64,000 nucleotides of DNA from Armillaria gallica (taxonomy: Eukaryota > Basidiomycota > Agaricomycetes > Agaricales > Physalacriaceae): positions 2,790,001 through 2,854,000 of the forward strand of contig JBANDB010000005.1 of NCBI GenBank assembly GCA_037576215.1. Direction: 5' to 3'. This document shows, piece by piece, positions 45,660-56,240 of this stretch (position 1 is its first letter; every line of letters begins with the position of its first letter). Below the pieces are notes generated by a model. The model was given only the letters and a program-made list of their open reading frames with translations. It was not told the origin of the DNA and ran no database searches. Made by a program: the position numbers and the translations under genes.

Positions 45660-45833
45660 TCAGAAAATTGGTGGTGGTGGCGGTACTACGAGTACCCCCC
45701 TCCTATGGAGGAAGGCCCGGATTTGCTCCTGATAAGCGAGGACTAGGGCTGCGGTGAGCAGACAAAGAAAGGTGGTGACAATGATGGCAGAGCTTAAGGC
45801 GATGGTCTGGTCTTTTGACGGATCCAGGGTCAT
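45660..45833 (-). CDS. Small membrane peptide ORF 2, nested element
   Basis: 57 residues from ATG at 45833. Residues about 11-34 are a clear hydrophobic span (IALSSAIIVTTFLCLLTAAL, then VLAY), followed by QEQIRAFLHRRG and a Pro run. Its ATG overlaps the TGA of the preceding ORF (ATGA), an arrangement suited to reinitiation. The same site in the outer element also codes for a single-span peptide with a Pro-rich tail. Confidence 0.5.
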   Translation of the reverse strand: MTLDPSKDQTIALSSAIIVTTFLCLLTAALVLAYQEQIRAFLHRRGVLVVPPPPPIF

Positions 45834-46000
45834 CGACGTCGGTGCTGTAGTTGGTGAAGATCGTCGGCGGCGCGAGCCGTCCAATATAGTAGGACTTTAA
45901 GTAGGACGAGGGCGACAATGTTTAGGAGAAAGAGGGTGAGGGCAGTTTGCCTTTCAATCGAGACGTCTGTTGTTTGTGTCGGTGTCGGGGTCGTTGTCAT
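45830..46000 (-). CDS. Small membrane peptide ORF 1, nested element
   Basis: 56 residues from ATG at 46000, about 57 bases inside the 5' LTR and the first ATG after the primer site. A Thr-rich start precedes a hydrophobic span at residues 20-40 (ALTLFLLNIVALVLLKVLLY) and a short basic tail (HRRR). It ends in TGA that overlaps the next ATG. No similarity to known retroelement proteins is recognised. Confidence 0.5.
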   Translation of the reverse strand: MTTTPTPTQTTDVSIERQTALTLFLLNIVALVLLKVLLYWTARAADDLHQLQHRRR

Positions 46001-46042
46001 ACGAAGCCTCCGCGATGCACGTCGGCAGGCTATGAGGAAAGA

Positions 46043-46056
46043 AGCTTTGAGCTAAC
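46043..46056 (-). other. Putative self-primer binding site, nested element
   Basis: In element sense GTTAGCTCAAAGCT directly follows the 5' LTR. Thirteen bases are perfectly complementary to AGCTTTGAGCTAA inside the LTR (46223-46211), which lies about 27 nt after a TATA box. The same word family, RTTAGCTCRAAGCTT, is found in the outer element. Confidence 0.65.
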
Positions 46057-46415
46057 TGTTATGACCGGACTCGGGAATAACAGACAAGGCGTCTAAAAAG
46101 GATTGTCTCTCACTTTGGACAGGTTGATAGAACCGTAACGTCTGCTACAGCGAGGCAGTAACACGTAGACTCTTGGCTAGCGATAAGAGAAAAGTCCGGA
46201 TGGTATAAACTTAGCTCAAAGCTGGGGTACAGGTTTCTAGCGGTGCTACATATATATGTGTATCTACTCTATATTTAGTACAATGGGGTGCAGCTTCGGT
46301 GGGAATTCTGGGGTTGATCGTTGGGGATGGCCCATGTGCGTGGTGCTGAGGTGCCGTGATAAGAGGTGCCGAGGTGCCGTGATAAGATAAGGAAAAAAGT
46401 GAATAAAGCATAACA
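46057..46415 (-). repeat. 5' LTR of nested gypsy element
   Basis: 359 bp; differs from the 38007-38342 copy by about ten substitutions and a 23-bp tandem duplication near 46347-46392 (GGTGCCGTGATAAG repeated). It contains the TATA box and the self-complementary start sequence. Confidence 0.9.
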
Positions 46416-46420
46416 CCGAC

Positions 46421-47167
46421 AACCTAGACGCTACATCTGTCGAGTGAGCAGAGGCAGAAAGGCCCTAACCACCGATGTCCAAGTCAGGATACCAGGGAGC
46501 CACACCCGCATTACCTCCTCGGCTTTGATTGACAGCGGCTGTACTAGTAGTGCCATCAGCTGAACTCTTGTCAAAAAACACAATATCCCCACTTGTGCAA
46601 CAGCAGCGCTGATTACTGTGTACAATGCAGACGGATCAAAAAACAGTGCAGGAAAGATCACCACCTTCGCAGAGTTATGCATCATCATCAGGGATCATGC
46701 TGAAAACATTGACTTAGCCATCACCAATCTAAAAGATCGTGACATCTTCCTCGGCCATGACTGGCTAGCAAAGCATAACCCGCTGATCAATTGGCAGACT
46801 GGGAAAATGATTTTTGCTTGATGCCAGTGTCATCATACTCCGATCCCACTACCAGATGCGGACCCATACGACAAGTGGGACGAAGAGCTTGAAGAAGGCG
46901 ACACCATCCTCGCAGTCAACTTTGAAGAAGCAATTCATATCAGGGCAATGCGGCACGTAGCCAATGACCTAGCAGCCAAAGCGAACATGGAAAAGAAGGC
47001 CAAAACATTCAAAGAAATGGTCCCCAAATGGTGTCGAGACTTCAAAGTCTTATTCGATAAGGAGAGCTTTGATGAACTTCCTGAACCAAAGCCCTGGGAC
47101 CATGCGATCGAACTCATCCCAAACACTAACACCAATCTTGACTGTAAGGTCTATCCATTAAATTGAG
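46421..47167 (+). pseudogene. Protease and linker of outer element
   Basis: Resumes after the nested element. The protease motif ALIDSGCTSSAI at about 46522-46557 keeps the catalytic DSG, but a TGA at 46561 follows at once. Then come VYNADGSKNSAG, DIFLGHDWL and a TGA near 46819. From 46840 DPYDKWDEELEEGDTILAV and KPWDHAIELIPN lead to CKVYPLN and a TGA at 47165. The order is the same as in the nested copy. Confidence 0.7.
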
Positions 47168-49900
47168 CGGAGCAGGAGGAGTTGGACAAATTCCTAGACA
47201 AAAACCTAACCAGTGGGAGAATCCAACCTTCCAAGTCACCAATGGCCTCCCCCTTCTTTGTCAAAAAAAAAGATGGGAAGCTGAGGCCCATTCAGGATTA
47301 CTGGAAGCTTAATGAGATGACGATTAAGAATTGATACCCACTTCCTCTAATCTCGGAACTCATGGACAAGGTGCATAGTGCCAAGTACTTCTCTAAACTG
47401 GATGTTCGATGGGGGTATAATAATGTTCACATCAAAATGGGAGACGAGTGGAAGGCAGCCTTCAGAACCAACCATGGCCTGTACGAGCCAATGGTAATGT
47501 TCTTCGGGCTTACCAACTCCCCCGCCACTTTCCAGTGGATGATGAATGATATTTTCAAAGACCTCATCGCATCTGGAAAAGTCACCATCTACCTTGACGA
47601 TATTCTCATCATGTCCAAGACCAAAGAGGAGCACTGTCGAATCACACGAGAAGTGTTGGCAACCCTAAGAAAGCACAAGCTGTTCCTTAAAGCTGAGAAG
47701 TGCGAGTTCGAAGTCCTGGAAACGGAGTATCTGGGTGTCATCATCAGTGAAGGCAGTATCCGAATGGACCCCATCAAAATCAAGGGTATCCTCGACTGGC
47801 CGGTACCAACAAAAAAGAAAGAACTCCAGTCTTTCTTAGGATTCATGAACTTTTATCAACGGTTCATAAAGAACTACAGCAAAATCATGAAGCCCATGAC
47901 TCAGCTGATGGGCAACGACACGTGGAAGTGGGGCAAGGCACAGCAGGAGGCATTTGAGCAGCTGAAGAAACAGCTGGCCAAGGATGTAATACTTGCCATC
48001 CCAACAAACAAGGGAAAATTTAGAGTGGAAGCAGATGCTAGTGAAGAAGCAATCAGCACGGTACTATCTCAAGAGCAGGACAGCAAGTGGAGGCCAGTTT
48101 CATTCCTGTCAAAGTCTCTCTTTGTTACTGAGTGTAACTACAAGATTTATGACAAGGAGCTCCTGGCAATCATGCTCACCCTAGAAGAATGGAGGCATTA
48201 CCTGATGGGTGTGTACCAAGACTTTGAGATCTGGATGGATCACCAAAACCTCCAGTATTTCCGAAAACCCCAGAAAGTAAACTGATGACAGGCTTGATGG
48301 ATCACCGAGCTAGCAGAATACCACTTTACCCTTCATCACAAAGCCGGGACCGCCAACAAAAAAGCTGACCTCCTATCTCGCCAAGCTGATCATGATCAGG
48401 GACAGGACGATAACAACCAAGTAATAGTCTTGTCCTCTGAACATTTCTGGGCCATGATTATGCCGACGCTCGAGGAGACTCATCAGCACGTACAGGCGGC
48501 TACCAAGAAGGCTCACCTCTGGGACAACACCCTCACTGGCTCTGTCAACCATGATCGCAGCATGAAAATAAAAGACGGACTAATCTGGTATGATGGCAGA
48601 ATCTACGTCCCCTGGGACCATGCGCTATGGGGGGAGATCATCGCTCAGTCTCACGACCATGTTACTGCTGGACACTCGGGTATCGAGAAAACCAAGGAAC
48701 TCGTGTTATGAGAGTTCTGGTGGCCAAAACTGAAGAAAGATGTAGAGGCCTACGTGCGAGCCTGCGAAACCTGTCAGCGAACGAAAAGCAGCACTCAAGC
48801 AAAGGCAGCGCCCCTTCATCCTAACAAAATACCTTCTCGCCCATGGACCCACATCTCAGTGGACATGGTAACAGGTCTACCCAAAAGTAATGGTTGCGAT
48901 GCCATCTTGGTCATTGTTGACCGCTTCTCAAAAGAAATCATCCCAGTCATGTGCTCAACAGAACTCTTGTCAGAAGGATGGGCGAAGACCCTATGCAACA
49001 AAGTGTATGCCAAGCACGGAATGCCCCAAGTGGTTATCTCAGACAGGGGAACCGTATTCATGTCCAAATTCATGAAGGACCTCTACAACCTCCTCCAGAT
49101 TAAGGGCAACGCCTCAACTGCCTACCATCCTCAGACAGACAGGCAAACTGAGAGGGTTAATTAAGAAATTGAAAAATACCTTCGTATGTTCGTCAACCAC
49201 CTCCAAAACGACTGGGCAGAATGGCTTTCCCTCACCACGTTTGCCCATAACAATCGAACCCATTCCTCTACCAGCAAAAGTCCATTTGAAGTCAACTATG
49301 GCTATAATCCTGACATGTTACCAGGGATAAAAACCGCCGCACCATTTTGTACCCCCACCTCGAACACCTTTGTCTCCAAGATGCAAGAGATACATGCCAC
49401 CACTAAAAAATCACTCGAGAAGGCTGCACTACAAATGACAGTGCAATACAACAAGTCAAAACACCCAGCCATCGAGTACAAAATAGGTGACAAGGTCTGG
49501 CTTGACACATCAAATCTCCATCTCCCCCGTCCAAAGAAAAAACTTGACGACAAGCGAACAGGCCCTTTTGAGATCAAAGACAAGAAGGGTGCCTCCGCAT
49601 ACTCCCTCGCCTTACCAGTCAACTGAAAAATTCACCCAACCTTCAATGAGTCATTACTCACCCTATTTATTTCTCTGGTGTTTCCCAACCAAGAACAACC
49701 ACCACCTCCGCCTCCAGACCTCATAGATGGCGAAGAACATTACGAAGTTGAAAAAGTCCTAGACATCAGACATTGACGAGTAAGAGGAAGAAAAGGGGGA
49801 CCACCAGGAACGGCGACAGACTACTTTGTCAAATGGAAGGGCTATGGACCTGAGTCAAACAGTTGGGTATGAGAGGACGACATGGAGGCAGATGAACTCA
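47168..49900 (+). pseudogene. RT, RNase H, integrase and chromodomain of outer element
   Basis: [20 protein letters not shown], then SKLDVRWGYNNVHI and YLDDILIMSK with YLDD at about 47590-47601. RNase H: FRVEADASEEAISTVLS, YDKELLAIMLTLEEW. Integrase: HVTAGHSGIEKT, CETCQRTKS, HISVDMVTGLPKSNG, ISDRGTVFMSKFM, YHPQTDRQTERVN. The C-terminal chromodomain is YFVKWKGYGPESNSWV near 49824-49871. Stops interrupt it near 47333, 48283, 48286, 48295, 48709, 49162, 49624, 49775 and 49870; most are TGA where the nested copy has Arg or Trp. Enzymatically dead. Confidence 0.85.
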
Positions 49901-50140
49901 TCAAAGAGTTCCTCGCCGAGCACGTTGACAAGGTCGACATGGACACATATCAACCTGACTGGCAGTCATACACAGACAAAACAACCAGCGAAAAGGTGTG
50001 GTATGACCAAAACGAGCTTTGGGAATGGTTGGGGGGACATGATGATCCTTCACAAGACACAAAGGGACCAGATGAGCCAGTTGAAATCCCAAGGATACAT
50101 CTAGGAGAGACTTAACAGCAGTCGGGACGCCTGCCTTAAT

Positions 50141-50150
50141 GAGGGGGTAA
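50141..50150 (+). other. Polypurine tract, outer element
   Basis: GAGGGGGTAA directly before the 3' LTR. Upstream bases GCAGTCGGGACGCCTGCC match the same place in the nested element. Confidence 0.7.
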
Positions 50151-50581
50151 TGTTATGATTTATTCATTTTTTGCCTTATCTTATCTTATCATGGGAAACC
50201 AGGCCGACCGGGCCGCTACCCATTAGGAGTAACCAAACTACAGAACGATGTTCCCATGCTATCTCTCAGACATGACATTTTCTTACTTCGATCCTGCGTG
50301 CTCGAGTGGAGTCTTGGCTCAACTTACAAGGCGACCCATATATGACCTCTTGTTTTCTCATGAAACGTTCTATTATTAAATCTTCACAATTAGTATTTAA
50401 CTAGTTGCTCTCACTGTATGTATTTCAGCTTCAAGCTAACTTTAATCTATACTAAAACTATCACTTAATTTGCAGACAGCTAAGAAATTAGCCTTAATGC
50501 CTATTGTGTAAGAAATTCATCGGTGACTGCCCAAACACAAGACAGCCGGTGTTTACCCTTAATAGGAGTTCAGGTTTAATA
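50151..50581 (+). repeat. 3' LTR of outer gypsy element
   Basis: 431 bp, partner of 33680-34110; followed by GGGTC (50582-50586). Carries the same AGCTTCAAGCTAA at 50427-50439. Confidence 0.9.
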
Positions 50582-50586
50582 GGGTC

Positions 50587-51540
50587 TTTGCAAGGTTTTT
50601 GATTCTCTGATGGAATGACGGTAGTGTCAAACGTGATTTGGTACTTACGTCTGTCATTAGACTCCTCTTTGTATTGCATAACAAGGAAAATTCACTCATG
50701 ATCTCAAGCTTGGATTTAAGTAACTTCAAGGCAAAGTCAGTGCTCACTGCTGACAAAGGCTTGATTTAATGAAGACTTACCTTGCTCAGCGGAAGGAGAT
50801 ATGTTGTAACGCTGCTCAGAAGGCTATGGAGGGAGCTTGAAGCAAAGGGCAGTACTTCTTCAAGATATCAGTATAAATTTGCTCAAGGAGAAAACGTTAT
50901 ATATTTCAAGAAGGCTCAGATGGCTTTCCATGCTTGGTTTTTTGGGTTGAGGACAGCATTTCAGAGTGCCAGGCCTCATTTATGATAGCTCTACAAGCTC
51001 TGGAGGAAGTGTGGCCATGGAGGTATGTTGTAAGACTTGGTGCCCCATTACTTCTTATGTTATAATATGACACCATCAAGCAATGTTTTTTTCCTCGACG
51101 ATGGAGCATGTAATCAGGCCATGATAGTGGAAGGGAAGCCTGGAGAGCCCTGAGAAAGTGGTGACATCAGCAGCTCATTTCTTCTCATTCTCGACCGGCC
51201 AGCATGACATTTTCCAACATTTACATGTGAGACTGCGACCAGTGACCTAACAAGAAATATCAAAAAGGAATTGGAGCAGATCGATTCAAGCATTCTGCTG
51301 AAGATATGCTCAATCGTCTCATGAACAGCTTGGCATCAAACTCAGGTGAGCTGTCGATACTCAAGTACTCACGTAGCCTCAATTTCTGAGACCTAATTTG
51401 ATTCCTATTCGGCATGTGCCCTCCAGGTACCTTTGTGGCCATATTGGAGGATCTTGAGTCAATCAAAAGCAAACAGGTCAATGATCCAGGATTTCTTCAG
51501 GCAAATCAATGCTTTAAAAAGGTATGCCCCTTAGCTAATG
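50587..51540 (+). pseudogene. Unrecognised spliced relic, 3' part, right of gypsy element
   Basis: The plus strand reads RYQYKFAQGENVIYFKKAQM then AFHAWFFGLRTAFQSARPHL (50863-50982), later VFFLDDGACNQAMIVEGKP (51085-51140), CSIVS and QVPLWPYWRILSQSK. Such aromatic and acidic text with GT/AG gaps looks like exons of a cellular protein, but it is broken by stops and I do not recognise it. It may belong with 33191-33674, the two parts being split by the gypsy insertion. Confidence 0.35.
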
Positions 51541-53530
51541 TCGCTCAAATGCGCCCTCTGACCGGACCTCCGACTTAGGTGTAGAATTGAAGATAATTTC
51601 AAAGAGGGAATGAAGACCGAAACTCAAGCTGCAATAGACCATGCATTGCAGAAGGATGAAGCCCTGCATGTTCAGCTTCAATTGAATTGACAACAACTGT
51701 CTCCCTGTGAGAGGAAAATGGGTACAAACCATCATGCATCACGGGCACGACTATACAGGTCCATGCGATGATGAGCCTCCAGGCTCTGTACACTCAGAAT
51801 TCACAGATTTTGCCTGCTAATTAACGCTACTGTCCCTTCAATGGCCTTTCAGCAAACCAAAGATTGCACACACACTGATATCACTTTTATCCTATGGCAA
51901 CCACTCCTCACGTGCTTTGTTATCCATCCCATCTTGCCACGCATTGTAATTGCCGCACTTCATCATGGCAAGGCACCTTCGATCGACTATCATCCCAATA
52001 CAGAATTGATGCATCACTCAGAAGCACCTAGTTGATGCGCTCATTGATCACTTAATGAAAATGACATGATTGATGCAAGTACCCTCCCAGCTATGGCAAC
52101 TACAGACCATGTTTACTAAGGCTGTTACTTCACCAAGGCTTCAAGAAAATGTTGCCCCACGAGTACTCCTCAGCATGACAACTATCGCTCAGTAATCCGC
52201 AGCTAAACAGCACCTAACGATCCGTGCATCGCTCAACAAAACCATATGGTTCTCATCCATACGAGGCAACATCAACAAGTTGCTGTTACTTTAGAAGACC
52301 CAGGACCATATGTTTCCTACAACTTTTTACAAAGCTAAGGCCTTACAGCCTTACTAAGTCTCGCATATTTACTCTATTTATAAATTCATACTTTTAGTAT
52401 AAAAACTAGCTAGAAAACATAGTTACAGGGCAGTTCATCTCTAGTCGACCCCAGGCTACATCAATTATCGTCACGCTCTAGTCTATCACCAGTAAACCAC
52501 GTCTATTCACCGTTCTATGGCAATATACCATTTGCACCAGCATATTCTTGATCGCATGTCGACTCTTGAGCTCACCAGAGTTATCTCATGGTTTTTAACT
52601 GTGAAGAGTCCTTTGCTATGTGCTCTTCACTCTTAACACTATTGGTGCACGCTCATACTGTGCCAATATGTGATCGCCGCACTATACCTTGCCCCATGTT
52701 ATCTTTTATAGGCCATCATCGTTTCACTTTCACACCATTGGAGTTTTTATCGTTTCTCTTTCGCCATCGTTATCGTCGCCCACTTGGGTAGTCTCAGAGC
52801 AGACTTAGGATCAGTTCAGCAAGTTTTCGTATAGTATCAGTCCCTCGAGTGGACTTGAAGGTTAGTTTTGACATAGGATAGGATCGTTTCAGTACCAGAC
52901 CAGTTTCGACATCAACTCAGCACCCTCGCATCGTATAGGACCAGTATCGCCACCAGTTTTCGTAGTTCCACGTTTTCTCTTGCCAGCCCACCCTCAGCAA
53001 CACGTTCCACGTTTATTTCACCACTTGTAGTCCCCACACCGTTTTCTCATCGCCTCACTCACCCATAGACTATTGCCGACCGTTTAGTCTATTCTCCATC
53101 ATTCACCCTGCTCCAATTACCATCGAGCGACGTTTTCTAGTCTCGCAGCATGTTTTCTCATATGGATTCATGGTATTCACGTCATACCCATTTTTGTTCC
53201 CTCTCATTTTGAGAGATCTCTACTGGCTTGAAGCCATAGCATTTAGTACTTGACTACCAAGCAGTACTACTTTGCAGACTTAAAGTTGCAGTGTATTCTT
53301 GCGTATAGAGGAATTGTTCTACTGCACAGAGGTGCCCCAAACCACTCGCACACACAATTGCCTTGATTGCCATGCTACTACGTTAATTATCCAATCTCAT
53401 TCCGAGTTAGTGTTGCCGTTGCCACGGAAGTCTTAGGCTCATCAGCAATGACCTTGGCAGCACCGTCTCCCACTAATATTGCAACCCAGAGTGCACAGTG
53501 GAAGCAGTTCATGTTACTTCACACACACTT
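51541..53530. other. Non-coding stretch
   Basis: No gene supported. Pyrimidine-rich sequence with repeated GTTTTCTC words between 52900 and 53160 precedes the regulator relic and may be its old promoter. Confidence 0.3.
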
Positions 53531-53539
53531 TCACATTTT

Positions 53540-54140
53540 ACTCAACATTCTGTTCAGCTATGCCAAGAGCTTGGAGGAGAAGGTAGAAAGGATGGAGAAC
53601 CTTCTTCACAAGGTATCTACTGATGTTCCTTATGTGATGGAGGGAAAAAACAACTGACTCTCACAAACCCTTCCTCCAGAAGTGGATTGGAAGGAGGGAC
53701 TTGACACTGTTCAGATGCCCCCAGAGGACGCTTCGAGTATGTTACCTGGTGGCCTTGATACACTCCCTGAGCCTCGAAGAATCCGATGTGGGGGACCGTG
53801 ACCATGCCATGGTGAGAAAACCTTGAGGATTTTGAAGAGTACATACTGGGCTATTGATATCCATGGAAAGTCAAGCTCTCTTCAATTCGTTCAAGAAGCC
53901 ATGGATATCAACCAGGAACACTATTCAATATCACGAGTTTCACTTCGTTCCGACCTGGGTTTTGGCAAATTTGTCCATGGAACCATCCTCACCGCTATGA
54001 CCCGCAAGGGATAAACTTCAGATTTCCACCCGCAGATCTTATACTGGTGCTCATTGATGCATACTTCCCTTCCTCCACCGGCCCACGTTTGATAAATCCT
54101 TGAAGGAGGGATTACTGAAGAGCGCGACTTATCATAGGTA
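53540..54140 (+). pseudogene. Relic of a Zn(II)2Cys6 fungal transcription regulator
   Basis: YAKSLEEKVERMENLLHKV (about 53563-53620) is the coiled-coil linker that follows the zinc cluster in fungal regulators. Downstream, FHGKSSSLQFVQ-like text is present in one frame (IHGKSSSLQFVQEAMDI, 53859-53910), then in a shifted frame RPGFWQICPWN and FRFPPADLILVLIDAYFPSS, the start of the fungal-specific regulatory domain, and RPTFDKSLKEGLL in a third frame at about 54086-54120. Such proteins bind DNA and control pathway genes. The Cys6 cluster and all the rest of the C-terminal domain are missing, and two frameshifts and stops are visible. It is dead. Confidence 0.65.
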
Positions 54141-55270
54141 TTGGATCATTGTAATTACTGCAGTGAACGAACCTTGTATTACTATATTATCTGTACTAAT
54201 CGATCAGGACATTGTATTTTCCAAGGGTTGTGAGTTTCCACTGCATTACGATAACTTGTCCTCATGTTCATTTTTGCAGATTTCTATCTCTACATATATC
54301 AGCTTGGATACAAACACATGCTGAGGAAACCCCCCCGCTGCTGTCCAGAGCACCCAATTTATCCTTGGGGAACACAGACACTTTATCGTTGTCAAACTTG
54401 TACCCAATTACGAGTCTGAGTTTATGAGGATTCATTCTTTTGTGCTACATTTTGATCCTGGACCCTGCATCTAAATGTATACTGTTAAGTCCATAATGTT
54501 AAGGGTGGGTATGAAACGAAATCAGTGCTCTGTCAGGAGCACGGTGAGTTAACATGAAATTTTCTACATAAATTGAAAGAGATATGCACCTGGTGGTTCA
54601 GCGAGAGCGACAGGTGCTTGAGCTGAGACTGCCAGATACTTATAGTCCGAGAAAAAAAAAAGACATGGGGAGGAAAGCTGGATGCCCGTTTAGTCCCATA
54701 AATCCTTGAGCTGTGGTGTGCACTCACTGGTGAGATGGCCAAGACTCCCAAGGGGAGGCTCCTGTGGGGAGGCTGAGACCACACATCCTGAATGTGGAAA
54801 TACGCGCATTGGAGCAGCCAACACTGTGAACAAGCATAAGGAAAGGCAGAGGACTTGAAAACAAGTAGCCCTTACCAATTAGACTTGTGTAAATAAATCT
54901 TTAAACCCGATTTAAGTTTTACCTTAGAATTCAATATGACCAAATAAAGGCCCTTTTATAGACAGCTGCTTTCAGGATGCTTATAGTGCTAAGGAAACTG
55001 GTGGGCAGCTGTTTTTTATTACTTCTTGTATGGAATACATATCAAAGAATGTATCCCACTCAAAATTAGAGCTTCAGAGGGTGAGCACAGACTACAGGAT
55101 GCATGTTGAGCATCAATTTGGCTCACCACAGCCTGACCAACCGAGCACTGATTGAGTGGCTGTGCTACTACTTCCTTTACCACCACCTCCCTCTGCCACG
55201 ACATCCATCTGCTCCCTGAATAGCCCTCTCATGGGCATACAAAGGTATGTTATCAGCATTTCTATGTTTA
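54141..55270. other. Repeat fragments, no gene
   Basis: 54410-54470 and 54911-54935 together match 29625-29716, with about 440 bp between them here that the other copy lacks. The intervening piece may be an insertion such as a solo LTR (it contains TGTTAAG at 54483 and AATAAATC near its end), but ends and duplications are not clear. Confidence 0.35.
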
Positions 55271-56240
55271 CTCCTCTTTTTAGATACTTTTTACACATCT
55301 GGAGGCCCCAAGAGCCCTAGATTATGTGCATCCCACCCCCACTAGCCATGTAAGCCCTCGAACGAGGCAGCACCCTGTCTCTTCCAATGACAACTACAAC
55401 AACTTTCTCACCATCAATGGCAACAATGAAAATGACCAATACTCACCACAGCATGAAATGCAGTTGGAAACACCCTCTCCCAACCAATCCACCACTTCTC
55501 GCAATGATATTGGTGTCAATCACCCTTGTGTACTAGGTCCATGGCCCTTAAAGATCTTGAATATAGCCAAAGATTTGATATTGGTGCCCATCTGCTCCCG
55601 TGGGACCCAAACGAGTGAGCACCAATGATGACGATGGCCAATAGGTTGGCAACAGTGGTGGCAGGGATGGGGGACAAATTTTCTGTGATACAGGGCCTGA
55701 GAATGCTTGAGGAGAGGGCCACCAGGTAATGAGATTGCATGGGGAAAGCACAGGAGGGCAGGAGATGTCAAGGAGGAGGGACCAAGACTGAGACGCCGAC
55801 AGTGCATGACAACAACAACAACCACATGATTTTAGGCTTCAATGGAGAAATCAAGGACATAACAAATGCATCCAGAATCACTGCCATATGACAATTTGCC
55901 CACCCACCACTGCCCACCTTGCCAAACACCAATATGGACGTTCCCCATCTCATGTAGCCATCCCAGAGATCCCATACTTATACATCCTCTATCATTTTGG
56001 TGGGGGAACATGAAACCTCCATTCGCTAGGTACAATGATGCCCCTCATCGTCATGTATCAACACCCCATCTCATGCCCAAGCTCTCTCTCCCATATCCTC
56101 CCCTACAGCCCAGCCACCATGACAGCTACCTCACTATCCCCATTTTTGACATTGGGGAATCTAATGGTGAGGTTTGTTTCCTCCTCCAACCTCCTCGTCA
56201 CTGTTGACAGGGTTTCGGCCCCTTCTCATTTGTTTTCCTA
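55270..56240 (-). repeat. Dispersed repeat C, copy 2
   Basis: Partner of 31790-32830. Shares TTTTTACACATCTGG, GGCCCCAAGAGCC, CACCACTGCCCACC, and TTTTGGTGGGGGAACATG. The minus strand again contains FPHQN followed by GSLG. More AT-rich than copy 1. Confidence 0.6.

Larger units (their letters stand above)
38007..46415 (-). mobile_element. Nested Ty3/gypsy chromovirus in opposite orientation
   Basis: LTRs at 46057-46415 (5') and 38007-38342 (3'), TGTTA...TAACA ends, flanked by CCGAC at 38002-38006 and 46416-46420. Gag, spacer, protease, RT, RNase H, integrase and chromodomain read on the minus strand. The LTRs differ at about ten positions plus a 23-bp duplication, so it is younger than its host element, as nesting demands. 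Its pol has a single long open stretch of 588 residues but is still broken by a few stops. Confidence 0.9.
33680..50581 (+). mobile_element. Outer Ty3/gypsy chromovirus (Tf1/sushi-like), interrupted by a nested element
   Basis: Two 431-bp LTRs, a 5-bp target duplication (GGGTC), gag with CCHC knuckle, then protease, reverse transcriptase, RNase H, integrase and chromodomain in gypsy order. A second element (38007-46415) sits between the gag-side spacer and protease; without it the element is about 8.5 kb. The LTRs differ at about 37 positions by hand count, only about three of them transversions, so it is old. Many stops interrupt pol. No tRNA-type primer site follows the 5' LTR. Confidence 0.9.
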
